64,000 nt of DNA from contig NZ_CP045302.1 of assembly GCF_009363155.1 (NCBI RefSeq), forward strand, positions 2,390,001 through 2,454,000, read 5' to 3'. A model generated the notes under the pieces. It made no database searches, was not told the origin of the DNA, and saw only the letters and a program-made list of their open reading frames with translations. Origin of the DNA: Azotobacter salinestris (lineage in GTDB: Bacteria; Pseudomonadota; Gammaproteobacteria; Pseudomonadales; Pseudomonadaceae). Made by a program: the position numbers and the translations under genes. Below, one piece after another: positions 18,491-28,976 of the stretch (the first letter of the stretch is position 1; each line of letters starts with the position of its first letter).

Positions 18491-18856
18491 TCAGCCGACC
18501 AGCACGGCGTTCAGGGTCTTGAGCAGGGTGTTCTCTTCCACCGGCTTGGTCAGGTAGTCGCGGGCGCCCTGGCGCTTGCCCCAGACCCGGTCGGTCTCCT
18601 GGTCCTTGGTGGTGACGATGATCACCGGGATATGGCTGGTCTCGGTGTCCTTGGTCAGTTGGCGGGTCGCCTGGAAACCGTTGAGACCCGGCATGACGAT
18701 ATCCATCAGCACGGCGTCCGGTTTCTCCTGGCGGGCCAGGGCCACGCCATCGGCACCGTTCTCCGCCTTGAGCACACTGTGCCCGTGCTTCTCGAGCATG
18801 GCGGCCAGCTTGTACATCTCGGTCGGCGAGTCATCGACAATCAGAATTCGAGCCAT
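18491..18856 (-). CDS. pilH: Twitching response regulator PilH
   Basis: 121 residues, a stand-alone CheY-like receiver: ILIVDDSPTEMYKLAAML (acidic pocket), AVLMDIVMPGLNGFQATR (phospho-acceptor Asp), IIVTTKDQETD and the conserved Lys in YLTKPVEENTLL. In P. aeruginosa PilH opposes PilG and dampens output to CyaB and cAMP. The ATG at 18856 was chosen over one at 18868 because GGGGA lies six bases before it and because PilH of P. aeruginosa also has 121 residues. Confidence 0.95.
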   Translation of the reverse strand: MARILIVDDSPTEMYKLAAMLEKHGHSVLKAENGADGVALARQEKPDAVLMDIVMPGLNGFQATRQLTKDTETSHIPVIIVTTKDQETDRVWGKRQGARDYLTKPVEENTLLKTLNAVLVG

Positions 18857-18902
18857 GGATTTCCCCATACGGAATAAGGCGGCGCGGCTCTGCGGCCGGC
18901 AC

Positions 18903-19310
18903 TCAGGATGCTTGCTCTACCGGGACGAAATCGGGCACATGGGCCCTGATCGCGCCCAGCAGCTCTTCTTTGCTGAAGGGCTTGGTCAGATATTGATCGG
19001 AGCCGACAATGCGTCCCTTGGCCTTGTCGAACAGGCCGTCCTTGGAGGACAGCATGATCACCGGCGTGGACTTGAATGCACTGTTGTTCTTGATCAGGGC
19101 ACAGGTCTGATAGCCGTCCAGGCGCGGCATCATGATATCGACGAAAATGATCCGCGGATGGCCATCGGCGATCTTGGCCAGGGCATCGAAGCCGTCCACG
19201 GCGGTGATGACCTCGCATCCCACCTTTTTCAGCAGGGTTTCCGCAGTGCGACGAATCGTCTTGGAATCGTCGATCACCATGACCTTCAAACCGTCGGAAT
19301 GCTGTTCCAT
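18903..19310 (-). CDS. pilG: Twitching response regulator PilG
   Basis: 135 residues, a CheY-like receiver and the first gene of the pil-chp operon. Motifs: KVMVIDDSKTIRRTAETLL, IIFVDIMMPRLDGYQTC and YLTKPFSKEELL. In P. aeruginosa phosphorylated PilG promotes pilus extension and cAMP synthesis. The operon promoter should lie in the 230-bp region 19311-19540 that it shares with the divergent gshB. Confidence 0.95.
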   Translation of the reverse strand: MEQHSDGLKVMVIDDSKTIRRTAETLLKKVGCEVITAVDGFDALAKIADGHPRIIFVDIMMPRLDGYQTCALIKNNSAFKSTPVIMLSSKDGLFDKAKGRIVGSDQYLTKPFSKEELLGAIRAHVPDFVPVEQAS

Positions 19311-19540
19311 ATTCGCCTACCGGGCTCCGCCGAGCCGTTGACCACGCGTTGCTCCCAGGCCTCTGGGACTTGCCGGCGAAGGACCACCCTATCGCCGGGA
19401 TGTTTTAGCACACTCGCTCCGCCCCCAAACGTGCACTCGCTCAAGGTTTTCTTGACCGAGCGCCGGGCCGACGCCAATCTGGGCCCCTCTCTTTTGCACC
19501 CCGGCCGGACTGCCGGCCGCCTTTCCCCGGAGGACACCCC

Positions 19541-20497
19541 ATGAGCATTCGCCTCGGGATCGTCATGGACCCCATCGCGCAGATCTCCTTCAAGAAGGAC
19601 AGCTCGCTGGCCATGCTGCAGAGTGCGCAGGCACGCGGCTGGTCGCTGCACTACATGGAACCGCAGGATCTCTACCAGCGCGGCAACGAGGCGCGGGCGC
19701 GGATGCGTCCCCTCAAGGTGTTCGACGACCCGACGCACTGGTTCGAGCTGCAGGAGGAGAACGACACCCCCCTGGGCGATCTGGACGTGATCCTGATGCG
19801 CAAGGACCCGCCCTTCAACAGCGAATACGTGTACGCCACCTACCTGCTGGAGCTCGCCGAAAAGGCCGGCTGCCTGGTGGTCAACCGCCCGCAGAGCCTG
19901 CGCGACTGCAACGAGAAGTTCTTCGCCACCCAGTTTCCGCAGTTCACGCCGCCGACCCTGGTGAGCCGGCGTGCCGACATTCTGCGCGAGTTCGCCGCCG
20001 AGCACGGTGATGTCATTCTCAAACCACTGGACGAGATGGGCGGGGCCTCGGTGTTCCGCCACCGCCAGGACGACCCCAACCTGTCGGTGATGCTGGAGGT
20101 GCTGACCGAGCACGGCACCCGGCAAATCATGGCGCAGCGTTACCTGCCGGCGATCAAGGACGGCGACAAGCGCATCCTGATGGTCGACGGCGAACCCGTC
20201 CCCTACTGCCTGGCGCGCATTCCGGCCCCCGGCGAAACCCGCGGCAACCTGGCCGCCGGCGGCCGCGGGGTGGCCCAGCCACTGACCGAGCGCGACCGCG
20301 AGATCGCCGCCCACGTCGGCCCCGAGCTGCGCCGGCGCGGCCTGCTGTTCGTCGGCCTCGACGTGATCGGCGAGCACCTGACTGAAATCAATGTCACCAG
20401 CCCGACCTGCATCCGCGAGATCGACAATGCCTACGACACACGCATCGGCGAGCGCCTGATGGAGGTGATCGCCCAGAGACTGGCAGCCAGGCGCTGA
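19541..20497 (+). CDS. gshB: Glutathione synthetase
   Basis: 318 residues, an ATP-grasp ligase joining gamma-glutamylcysteine and glycine. Family landmarks: GIVMDPIAQISFKKDSSLAM at the N-terminus, VILMRKDPPFNSEYVYATYL, VVNRPQSLRDCNEKFFA, DVILKPLDEMGGASVF, APGETRGNLAAGGRGVAQ and EINVTSPTCIREID. A strong site (GGAGGAC) lies before the ATG. It is divergent from pilG and is followed by tonB, algH and ruvX in the same direction, as in P. aeruginosa. Confidence 0.97.
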   Translation: MSIRLGIVMDPIAQISFKKDSSLAMLQSAQARGWSLHYMEPQDLYQRGNEARARMRPLKVFDDPTHWFELQEENDTPLGDLDVILMRKDPPFNSEYVYATYLLELAEKAGCLVVNRPQSLRDCNEKFFATQFPQFTPPTLVSRRADILREFAAEHGDVILKPLDEMGGASVFRHRQDDPNLSVMLEVLTEHGTRQIMAQRYLPAIKDGDKRILMVDGEPVPYCLARIPAPGETRGNLAAGGRGVAQPLTERDREIAAHVGPELRRRGLLFVGLDVIGEHLTEINVTSPTCIREIDNAYDTRIGERLMEVIAQRLAARR

Positions 20498-20589
20498 GCC
20501 ACCGGGGCGACGAAGCTGCAGCCTGGTTCATAGACTTTTCGCCGCCCCCTCGGCAGACTGCGCGGCAATCCGTAGCCAGCCGAAGAGCC

Positions 20590-21483
20590 ATGACCGCAGC
20601 CTCTCCTCCGCCCGTACCCGCCCGCCCCGGCGTCCGTCCCGCGGATCGCCTGGGCCTGACCCTGGTCCTCGCCGTACTGCTGCATCTGGCCCTGATCCTC
20701 GGCCTGAGCTTCGAGCTGCCCAAGCCCACCGAGGTCAGCAAGACCCTGGAGATCACCCTGTCCACCTTCAAGAGCGAGGAGAAGCCCAAGGAGGCCGACT
20801 TCCTCGCCCAGGACAACCAGCAGGGCAGCGGCAGCCTGGAGCATCAGGCCAAACCCAAGACCAGCGAGACCGCTCCCTTCCAGGACACCGAGATCAACCA
20901 GGTCGCCCCGCCCCCCGCGGCACCGCCGGCAGCGCCCAGGCAGGAACCGAAGGCGGCGGTGGCGACGCACAAGCCGCAGCCGGAAAAGACCCCTGTCAAG
21001 CGCGAGCCGACCAGGCCGGCGCCGCCCGCACCGACGACGCCGACCTTCGACAGCGCCCAACTGTCCAGCGAGATCGCCAGCCTGGAGGCCGAACTGGCCG
21101 ATGAGGTCCAGCGCTATGCCAAGCGTCCGCGGATCCACCGCCTCAACGCGGCCTCGACCATGCGCGACAAGGGCGCCTGGTACAAGGACGAATGGCGCCG
21201 CAAGGTCGAAAGGATCGGCAACCTCAACTATCCCGAGGATGCCCGCCGCCAGCATCTCTACGGCAGCCTGCGCCTGCTGGTGTCGATCAACCGCGACGGC
21301 ACCCTCTACGAAGTGCTGGTGCTGGAGTCCTCCGGCGAGCCCGTCCTGGACCAGGCGGCGCAGCGCATCGTCCGCCTGGCCGCGCCCTACGCCCCCTTCA
21401 CCGGGGACCTGGCCGACATCGACCGGCTGGAGATCATCCGCACCTGGCGCTTCGAGCGCGGCGACCGGCTGTCGAGCAACTGA
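20590..21483 (+). CDS. TonB-like energy transducer
   Basis: 297 residues. A single N-terminal membrane anchor (GLTLVLAVLLHLALILGLSF, about residues 23-42) is followed by a Pro/Lys-rich periplasmic stretch (about residues 95-150) and a short coiled region. The C-terminal TonB fold contains NLNYPEDARRQHLYGSL and LLVSINRDGTLYEVLVLESS. It transmits proton-motive force from ExbB/ExbD to outer-membrane receptors. No exbB or exbD is adjacent. The position between gshB and algH corresponds to P. aeruginosa TonB3, which has been tied to twitching motility; that function here is inference. Confidence 0.88.
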   Translation: MTAASPPPVPARPGVRPADRLGLTLVLAVLLHLALILGLSFELPKPTEVSKTLEITLSTFKSEEKPKEADFLAQDNQQGSGSLEHQAKPKTSETAPFQDTEINQVAPPPAAPPAAPRQEPKAAVATHKPQPEKTPVKREPTRPAPPAPTTPTFDSAQLSSEIASLEAELADEVQRYAKRPRIHRLNAASTMRDKGAWYKDEWRRKVERIGNLNYPEDARRQHLYGSLRLLVSINRDGTLYEVLVLESSGEPVLDQAAQRIVRLAAPYAPFTGDLADIDRLEIIRTWRFERGDRLSSN

Positions 21484-21564
21484 CGCCGGATCGAGCACGC
21501 AGGCTCGCAGCTCGCCCCCTGTGCCACTCTTGAAGCCTGCGCCCTGAAGTTCGAAACTAGGCCG

Positions 21565-22137
21565 ATGAAGATGAATACAGCCCCCCAGTACCTGAAGAAC
21601 CATTTCCTGATCGCCATGCCGCACATGGCCGATCCCAACTTCACCCAGGCCCTCATCTACCTGATCGAACACAACGATCAGGGCGCCATGGGCCTGGTGG
21701 TCAATCGCCCGAGCGAGCTCGACCTCGGCCAGGTGCTCGACCAGTTGCGTCCGGACAGCCCGTCCCGCGAAGACCGCCGCAGCCTGCCGATCCACACCGG
21801 CGGCCCGGTGCAGACCGACCGCGGCTTCGTCCTGCACGAGCCCGGCTACAGCTTCCAGGCGACCCTGGAACTGGACGGGTTGGCGCTGTCCACCTCCCAG
21901 GACACGCTGTTGGCCATCGCCGACGGCAGCGGCCCGGCACGCAACCTGATCGTCCTCGGCTATGCCGGCTGGGATGCCGGCCAGCTGGAGGCCGAACTGC
22001 TGCAGAACACCTGGCTGACCTGCCCGGCCGATCCCGCCATCCTCTTCGACACCCCGGCCGAACAGCGCCTGCCCGCCGCCGCGGCCCGACTGGGCATCAA
22101 CCTGACCCTGCTGACCTCCCAGGCCGGCCACGCATGA
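21565..22137 (+). CDS. algH: UPF0301/AlgH (YqgE) family protein
   Basis: 190 residues, a complete DUF179 domain: FLIAMPHMADPNFTQALIYL, HNDQGAMGLVVNRPS, IHTGGPVQTDRGFVLH and VLGYAGWDAGQLEAEL. Named AlgH in P. aeruginosa after an alginate-related phenotype; the biochemical role is unsettled. The start may be the ATG at 21565 or the one two codons later. Its stop overlaps the ruvX ATG by 4 bp. Confidence 0.94.
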   Translation: MKMNTAPQYLKNHFLIAMPHMADPNFTQALIYLIEHNDQGAMGLVVNRPSELDLGQVLDQLRPDSPSREDRRSLPIHTGGPVQTDRGFVLHEPGYSFQATLELDGLALSTSQDTLLAIADGSGPARNLIVLGYAGWDAGQLEAELLQNTWLTCPADPAILFDTPAEQRLPAAAARLGINLTLLTSQAGHA

Positions 22138-22562
22138 GCGGACTGCGCCTGCTGCTCGGCTTCGACTACGGCACCCGGCAGATCGGCGTCGCCGTCGGCC
22201 AGGCGATCACCGGCCAGGCCCGCGAGCTCTGCGTGCTCAAGGCGCAGAACGGCGTGCCCGACTGGAGCCAGATCGAGAAGCTGGTCAAGGAGTGGCAGCC
22301 GGACGCCATGGTCGTCGGCCTGCCGCTGAACATGGACGGCACACCGAGCGAGATGAGCGAGCGCGCCGAGCGCTTTGCCCGCCGCCTGCACGGCCGCTTC
22401 AATCTGCCGGTGCATACCCACGACGAGCGCCTGACCACCTTCGAGGCCAAGGGGCATCGCCTGGCCCAGGGTCAGCGCGACGGCTATCGCCAGCGCCCGG
22501 TGGACGCCCTGGCGGCCGCCCTGTTACTGGAAGGCTGGCTGGCAGAGCGCCCGGCTGGCTGA
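22134..22562 (+). CDS. ruvX: Putative pre-16S rRNA nuclease / Holliday-junction resolvase-like YqgF
   Basis: 142 residues with an RNase-H-like fold: [18 protein letters not shown] (first acidic residue), [34 protein letters not shown] and a terminal [18 protein letters not shown] with the last catalytic Asp. It matures the 5' end of 16S rRNA in E. coli. ATGA overlap with algH indicates coupled translation. Confidence 0.95.
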   Translation: MSGLRLLLGFDYGTRQIGVAVGQAITGQARELCVLKAQNGVPDWSQIEKLVKEWQPDAMVVGLPLNMDGTPSEMSERAERFARRLHGRFNLPVHTHDERLTTFEAKGHRLAQGQRDGYRQRPVDALAAALLLEGWLAERPAG

Positions 22563-22605
22563 AATCGCGGCGCCGCGACCCGCGGCGCACCCAAGGAGAC
22601 CGCCC

Positions 22606-23115
22606 ATGACCCTGCCCGACCCCGCTGCGCTGCTGCCCAGGATGGCCGCCGAGCTGAAACGCCACCTGCAGACCCATCGCATCGACACGCCACGCTTCGT
22701 CGGCATCCACACCGGCGGCGTCTGGGTCGCCCAGGCGCTGCTGGCCGCCCTCGGCAGCGAGGAGCCACTGGGCATGCTGGACGTGTCCTTCTACCGCGAC
22801 GACTTCACCCAGAGCGGCCTGCATCCGCAGGTACGCCCCTCCGCGCTGCCCTTCGAGGTCGAAGGCCAGCATCTGGTGCTGGTCGACGACGTGCTGATGA
22901 CCGGCCGCACCGTGCGCGCCGCCCTCAACGAACTGTTCGACTACGGCCGCCCGGCCAGCGTGACCCTGGTCTGCCTGCTCGACCTCGACGCCCGCGAGCT
23001 GCCGATCCGTCCGGACGTGGTCGGCCAGACCCTGTCGCTCGCCCCCGACGAACGGGTAAAATTGCTCGGCCCCGCACCGCTCGCCCTCGAGCGCCAGGTT
23101 CTTGCCCCACTTTAA
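22606..23115 (+). CDS. pyrR: Bifunctional pyr operon regulator / uracil phosphoribosyltransferase
   Basis: 169 residues. The PRPP-binding signature is [20 protein letters not shown]; the N-terminal part contains [16 protein letters not shown]. In the Bacillus model PyrR controls pyr mRNA by attenuation. In Pseudomonas it is a DNA- or RNA-level regulator placed before pyrB. An AAGGAG site precedes the ATG. pyrB starts 12 bp after its stop, so pyrR-pyrB-pyrC' form one operon. Confidence 0.94.
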   Translation: MTLPDPAALLPRMAAELKRHLQTHRIDTPRFVGIHTGGVWVAQALLAALGSEEPLGMLDVSFYRDDFTQSGLHPQVRPSALPFEVEGQHLVLVDDVLMTGRTVRAALNELFDYGRPASVTLVCLLDLDARELPIRPDVVGQTLSLAPDERVKLLGPAPLALERQVLAPL

Positions 23116-23127
23116 GAGTTCCCCGCG

Positions 23128-24143
<1,016 letters not shown>

Positions 24144-24144
<1 letters not shown>

Positions 24145-25415
24145 TGCGTACCCGTATCCTCGGCGCCCGCGTCATCGACCCGGCCAGTGGCCTGGACCAG
24201 GTTGCCGACCTCTACCTGGCCGACGGCAGGATCGCCGCCGTCGGCCAGGCGCCGGCCGCCTTCGAGGCTGAACAGACCCTCGATGCCCGCGGCCTGATCG
24301 CCGCGCCCGGCCTGGTCGACCTGTCGGCCGCCCTGCGCGAGCCCGGCTACAGCCGCAAGGGCAGCATCGCCAGCGAAACCCGCGCCGCGGCCGCCGGCGG
24401 CGTCACCAGCCTGTGCTGCCCGCCGCTGACCAAGCCGGTGCTGGACACCCCGGCGGTCGCCGAACTGATCCTCGATCGCGCCCGCGAGGCCGGCCATACC
24501 AAGGTCTTCCCGGTCGGCGCGCTGACCAGGGAGCTGGCCGGCGAGCAGTTGGCCGAGCTGGTCGCCCTGCGCGATACCGGCTGCATCGCCTTCGGCAACG
24601 GCCTGGCCAGCTTCGCCAGCAGCCGCCACCTGCGCCGCGCCCTGGAATACGCCGCCACCTTCGACCTGACCGTGGTGTTCCACTCCCAGGACGCAGCCCT
24701 CGCCGAGGGCGGCCTCGCCCACGAGGGACCGATGGCCAACTTCCTGGGGCTGGCGGGCATTCCGGAGACGGCGGAAACCGTGGCCCTGGCCCGCGACCTG
24801 CTGCTGGTCGAGCAGACCGGTGTGCGCGCCCACTTCAGCCAGCTCTCCAGCGCCCGCGGCGCACAGATGATCGCCGAGGCCCAGGCCCGCGGCCTGCCGG
24901 TGACCGCCGACGTGGCGCTGTACCAGCTGATCCTCACCGACGAGGCGCTGGCCGACTTCTCCAGCCTCTACCACGTGCAGCCGCCGCTGCGCTCGCGCGC
25001 CGATCGCGACGGCCTGCGCGAGGCGGTGCGCAAAGGCACCATCCAGGCCATCGCCAGCCATCACCAGCCCCACGAGCCGGATGCCAAGCTGGCCCCGTTC
25101 GGCGCCACCGAGCCCGGCATCAGCAGCGTCGAACTGCTGCTGCCGCTGGCCCTGAGCCTGGTCCAAGAAGGTGTGCTCGACCTGCCGACCCTGCTCGCGC
25201 GCCTCACCAGCGGCCCGGCCCGGGCCCTGCGCCTGCCGGTCGGCGCCCTGGCCGCCGGCGCCCCGGCCGACCTGGTGCTGTTCGACCCCGAAGCCGCCAC
25301 CCTGGCCGGCGAACGCTGGCTGTCCAAGGGCCGCAACTGCCCGTTCATCGGCCATGTCCTGCCCGGCGCGGTGCGTTACACCCTGCTCGACGGGCGGATC
25401 AGCTACCAGGCCTGA
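24144..25415 (+). CDS. pyrC': Dihydroorotase-like protein, catalytically inactive (PyrC')
   Basis: 423 residues, an amidohydrolase-fold protein. At the site where active dihydroorotases have the DxHxH metal motif the sequence reads GLVDLSAALREPGY, so both His ligands are missing. Other late motifs such as AIASHHQPHEPDAKLAPFG are kept in altered form. In P. aeruginosa and P. putida the equivalent PyrC' is known to be a non-enzymatic partner needed to assemble the dodecameric aspartate transcarbamoylase. Its overlap with pyrB supports the same role here. A separate active pyrC should exist elsewhere in the genome. Confidence 0.95.
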
Positions 25416-25444
25416 GCGCATCCCCGACGACCTGCGCCATCTGC

Positions 25445-25480
25445 AAAGACGAGGCCCGCCAACCGGCGGGCCTCGTCTTT
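25445..25480. terminator. Bidirectional rho-independent terminator between pyrC' and the TM2 gene
   Basis: A perfect 16-bp stem begins with AAAGACGAGG and has an AACC loop. It ends in a T-run on either strand. It serves the plus-strand pyr operon and the minus-strand TM2 gene that converge here. Confidence 0.9.
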
Positions 25481-25487
25481 GCTGGGA

Positions 25488-25889
25488 TCAATAGCTCCGT
25501 TGGGCGTTGCGCAGGGATACCTGCTCGTTCAGCGTCCAGAAATCGTAGAGCACGCCGATCAGGAACAGGCCGCCGGTCAGCAGGTAGAGCAGGCCGGTGA
25601 GCCACTTGCCCAGGTACATGCGGTGCACGCCGAAGACGCCGAGGAAGGTCAGCAGGAGCCAGGCGATGTTGTAGTCGGTGGAGCCGGCATGAAAGCGCAG
25701 GTCCGCCTCGCGGTCCATCGACGGGATCAGGAACAGGTCGATCAGCCAGCCGATGCCGAGCAGGCCGAGGGTGAAGAACCAGATCGTCCCGGTCAGCGGA
25801 CGGCCATAGTAGAAGCGGTGCGCGCCGAGAAAGCCGAAGATCCACAGCAGGTAGCCGACGAGCTTGCTGTGGGTGTCCTGAAGCTGCAT
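25488..25889 (-). CDS. TM2 domain-containing membrane protein
   Basis: 133 residues built from two TM2-type helix pairs: YLLWIFGFLGAHRFYYGRP followed by FFTLGLLGIGWLIDLFLIP, then LLTFLGVFGVHRMYLGKW and LTGGLFLIGVLYDFWTLN. The G-x-HR-x-Y-x-G signature occurs twice (residues 21-29 and 85-93), an internal duplication. The function is unknown. It lies after pilU in the same direction, with an 81-bp gap. Confidence 0.88.
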   Translation of the reverse strand: MQLQDTHSKLVGYLLWIFGFLGAHRFYYGRPLTGTIWFFTLGLLGIGWLIDLFLIPSMDREADLRFHAGSTDYNIAWLLLTFLGVFGVHRMYLGKWLTGLLYLLTGGLFLIGVLYDFWTLNEQVSLRNAQRSY

Positions 25890-25970
25890 GACGAATCTCC
25901 CGAAAGAGATTCAGGATGGGCGAAGGCGGCCGCGGCGGCAAGGGCCCTGCCCTGCGGCAGCTCCGGCCCT

Positions 25971-27116
25971 TCAGCGCATGCGCCGGCCGGTGTCCTCCTC
26001 GCTGGCCTGCAGGCTGAGGCCCTCGGCCACGCTCTCCAGGTGCCGGCTGTCGGTCTCCGACTCCAGCTTGATCATCAGGCGCAGGTCGTTGGCCGAGTCG
26101 GCATGGCGCAGGGCTTCCTCGTAGGTGATCTCGCCCTGGCTGTAGAGCTGGTACAGCGCCTGGTCGAAGGTCTGCATGCCCTGTTCGGTGGAGCGCTTCA
26201 TCACCGCCTTGAGCTCGTGGACCTCGCCCTTGCGGATCAGGTCGGCGACCAGCGGGGTATTGATCAGCACCTCGATCACCGCCCGGCGCCCCTTGCCGTC
26301 CGGCGTCGGGATCAACTGCTGGGCGACGATGGCGCGCAGGTTCAGCGACAGGTCCATCCATACCTGGCGGTGGCGGTCGGCCGGGAAGAAGTTGATGATC
26401 CGGTCGAGCGCCTGGTTGGCGTTGTTGGCGTGCAGGGTGGCCAGACACAGGTGGCCGGTTTCGGCGAAGGCCACCGCGTAGTCCATGGTCTCGCGAGTGC
26501 GGATCTCGCCGACCATGATCACGTCCGGCGCCTGGCGCAGGGTGTTCTTCAGCGCCACCTCGAAGGAGTCGGTATCGATGCCCACCTCGCGCTGGGTGAC
26601 GATGCAGCCCTGATGCTGGTGGATGAACTCGATGGGATCCTCGATGGAAATGATGTGGCCGCTGCTGTTCTGGTTGCGATAGCCGATCATCGCCGCCAGC
26701 GAGGTGGACTTGCCGGTGCCGGTGGCGCCGACGAACAGCACCAGCCCGCGCTTGGTCATCGACAGCTCGCGCAGCACCTCGGGCAGCTTGAGCTCGTCGA
26801 AGGTCGGGATGCGCGTCTCGATGCGGCGCAGCACCATGCCCATCAGGTTGCGCTGGTAGAAGGCGCTGACCCGGAAGCGGCCGATACCGCGGGCGCTGAT
26901 GGCGAAGTTGCATTCGTGAGTCGCGGCGAACTCGCGACGCTGCTGCTCGTTCATCACCGCGAACACGGTTTCCCGGGCCTGCTCCGGCGACAGCGGGTGG
27001 CGGGTCACCGGCACCAGGCGCCCGTTGAGCTTCATCGACGGCGGCATGCCCGCAGTGATGAACAGATCGGAGGCGCCCTTCTCCATCATCAGGCGCAGCA
27101 GCTTTTCGAATTCCAT
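25971..27116 (-). CDS. pilU: Type IV pilus retraction ATPase accessory PilU
   Basis: 381 residues, a secretion-type hexameric ATPase. Walker A is FVGATGTGKSTSLAAM, the Asp box is IISIEDPIEFIHQH, Walker B is PDVIMVGEIRTRETMDYAV, and the His box is GHLCLATLHANNANQALD. The C-terminal 30 residues beyond the PilT core are typical of PilU. It supports PilT in pulling pili back. It begins 44 bp after pilT and is probably in the same operon. The ATG at 27116 is the conserved start (MEFEKLLRLMMEKGASDLF). Confidence 0.96.
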   Translation of the reverse strand: MEFEKLLRLMMEKGASDLFITAGMPPSMKLNGRLVPVTRHPLSPEQARETVFAVMNEQQRREFAATHECNFAISARGIGRFRVSAFYQRNLMGMVLRRIETRIPTFDELKLPEVLRELSMTKRGLVLFVGATGTGKSTSLAAMIGYRNQNSSGHIISIEDPIEFIHQHQGCIVTQREVGIDTDSFEVALKNTLRQAPDVIMVGEIRTRETMDYAVAFAETGHLCLATLHANNANQALDRIINFFPADRHRQVWMDLSLNLRAIVAQQLIPTPDGKGRRAVIEVLINTPLVADLIRKGEVHELKAVMKRSTEQGMQTFDQALYQLYSQGEITYEEALRHADSANDLRLMIKLESETDSRHLESVAEGLSLQASEEDTGRRMR

Positions 27117-27160
27117 GGTCGTGGTCGCCTGTCGCGCCCGCGCAAGAAGCGGCGCCTGGT

Positions 27161-28195
27161 CTAGAAGTTGTCGGGAATCTTCGCCTTCTCGCGGGCGCTC
27201 TCGCGGGTGATCATGCCCCTGGACAGCAGGTTCTTCAGGCACATGTCCAGGGTCTGCATGCCGATCGAGCCGCCGGTCTGGATCGCCGAGTACATCTGCG
27301 CCACCTTGTCCTCGCGGATCAGGTTGCGGATCGCCGGGGTGCCGATCATGATCTCGTGGGCCGCCACCCGGCCGCCACCGACCTTCTTCAGCAGGGTCTG
27401 GGAAATCACCGCCTGCAGCGATTCGGAGAGCATCGAGCGGACCATCGACTTCTCTTCCGCGGGGAACACGTCGACCACCCGGTCGATGGTCTTGGCCGCC
27501 GAGGTGGTGTGCAGGGTGCCGAACACCAGGTGGCCGGTTTCCGCGGCGGTCAGCGCCAGGCGGATGGTTTCCAGGTCGCGCATCTCGCCCACCAGGATGA
27601 CGTCCGGGTCCTCGCGCAGCGCCGAACGCAGCGCCTCGGCGAAGCCCAGGGTATCGCGGTGCACCTCGCGCTGGTTGATCAGGCACTTCTTCGATTCGTG
27701 GACGAATTCGATCGGGTCCTCGATGGTGAGGATGTGGTGGTGCTTGTTGGCGTTCAGATAGTCGAGCATGGCCGCCAGGGTGGTCGACTTGCCCGAGCCG
27801 GTGGGGCCGGTGACCAGCACCAGGCCGCGCGGCACCTCGGTGATCCTCTTGAACACCTCGCCCATCCCCAGATCGTCCATGCTCAGCACGCGCGAGGGAA
27901 TGGTCCGGAACACCGCGCCGGCACCGCGGTTCTGGTTGAAGGCGTTGACCCGGAAGCGCGCCACGCCGGGCACCTCGAAGGAGAAGTCGGTTTCGAGAAA
28001 CTCCTCGTAATCCTTGCGCTGCTTGTCGTTCATGATGTCGTAGATCAGCGCGTGCACCTGCTTGTGATCCATCGGCGGCAGGTTGATGCGGCGCACGTCG
28101 CCGTCGACGCGAATCATCGGCGGCAGACCGGCGGAGAGGTGCAGGTCCGACGCGCCCTGCTTGGCGCTGAAGGCGAGCAGCTCGGTAATGTCCAT
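27161..28195 (-). CDS. pilT: Type IV pilus retraction ATPase PilT
   Basis: 344 residues, the same length as P. aeruginosa PilT. Motifs: Walker A VTGPTGSGKSTTLAAM, Asp box ILTIEDPIEFVHES, Walker B PDVILVGEMRDLETIRLAL, His box GHLVFGTLHTTSAAKTIDR, and the terminal AIRNLIREDKVAQMYS region required for retraction. Start at 28195 (MDITELLAFSAKQGASDLHL), preceded by GGGGA; a start four codons upstream is less likely. It stands divergent from yggS across 71 bp. Confidence 0.97.
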   Translation of the reverse strand: MDITELLAFSAKQGASDLHLSAGLPPMIRVDGDVRRINLPPMDHKQVHALIYDIMNDKQRKDYEEFLETDFSFEVPGVARFRVNAFNQNRGAGAVFRTIPSRVLSMDDLGMGEVFKRITEVPRGLVLVTGPTGSGKSTTLAAMLDYLNANKHHHILTIEDPIEFVHESKKCLINQREVHRDTLGFAEALRSALREDPDVILVGEMRDLETIRLALTAAETGHLVFGTLHTTSAAKTIDRVVDVFPAEEKSMVRSMLSESLQAVISQTLLKKVGGGRVAAHEIMIGTPAIRNLIREDKVAQMYSAIQTGGSIGMQTLDMCLKNLLSRGMITRESAREKAKIPDNF

Positions 28196-28266
28196 GGGGA
28201 TCCCCAATCACAAACAAGTGGGTAGAATGCCGCGACCACCGGCGGCCCGGGCAGGAAACGGCACAA

Positions 28267-28959
28267 ATGTCCACGATCCCAGAGAGTGTTGCAAAGGTTC
28301 GCGCGCGTATCCGTGAGGCGGCGCAAGCTTCCGGGCGCGATCCGCAGGACGTGCACCTGCTGGCGGTGAGCAAGACCAAGCCGGCGGGCGTCCTGCGCGA
28401 AGTCTTCGCCTGCGGCCAGCGCGATTTCGGCGAGAACTACCTGCAGGAGGCCCTGGCCAAGCAGGCCGAGCTGGCCGACCTGGAGCTGACCTGGCATTTC
28501 ATCGGCCCGATCCAGTCCAACAAGACCCGCGCCATCGCCGAGCACTTCGCCTGGGTCCATTCGGTGGACCGCCTGAAGATCGCCCAGCGCCTGTCCGAAC
28601 AGCGCCCGGCGCAGCTGCCGCTGCTGAACATCTGCCTGCAGGTCAACGTCAGCGGCGAGGCGAGCAAGTCCGGCTGCACGCCCGCGGAACTGGCGGAACT
28701 CGCCGGCGCCGTGGCGGAGCTGCCCAACCTGCGCCTGCGCGGGCTGATGGCGATCCCCGAGCCGACCGACGACCCGGCTGTCCAGCGCGCTGCCTTCGCC
28801 CGCCTGCGCGCGCTGAAGGACGGCCTCGCCCTCGATCTCGACACCCTCTCCATGGGCATGAGCCACGACCTGGAGGCCGCCATCGCCGAAGGCGCCACCT
28901 GGGTCCGCATCGGCACCGCCCTGTTCGGCACCCGCGACTACGGGCAGCCTTCCCGCTAG
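28267..28959 (+). CDS. yggS: PLP homeostasis protein YggS (YBL036C family)
   Basis: 230 residues. The PLP lysine is K36 in HLLAVSKTKPAG. Other conserved parts are FGENYLQEAL, LTWHFIGPIQSNKTRAIAEH, LQVNVSGEASKSGC and SMGMSHDLEAAIAEGATWVR, followed by IGTALFGTRDY. It buffers pyridoxal phosphate and affects amino-acid pools. It is the first gene of a plus-strand run with proC, yggT and yggU. Confidence 0.96.
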   Translation: MSTIPESVAKVRARIREAAQASGRDPQDVHLLAVSKTKPAGVLREVFACGQRDFGENYLQEALAKQAELADLELTWHFIGPIQSNKTRAIAEHFAWVHSVDRLKIAQRLSEQRPAQLPLLNICLQVNVSGEASKSGCTPAELAELAGAVAELPNLRLRGLMAIPEPTDDPAVQRAAFARLRALKDGLALDLDTLSMGMSHDLEAAIAEGATWVRIGTALFGTRDYGQPSR

Positions 28960-28976
28960 AGAAAGGAAAATCCCCC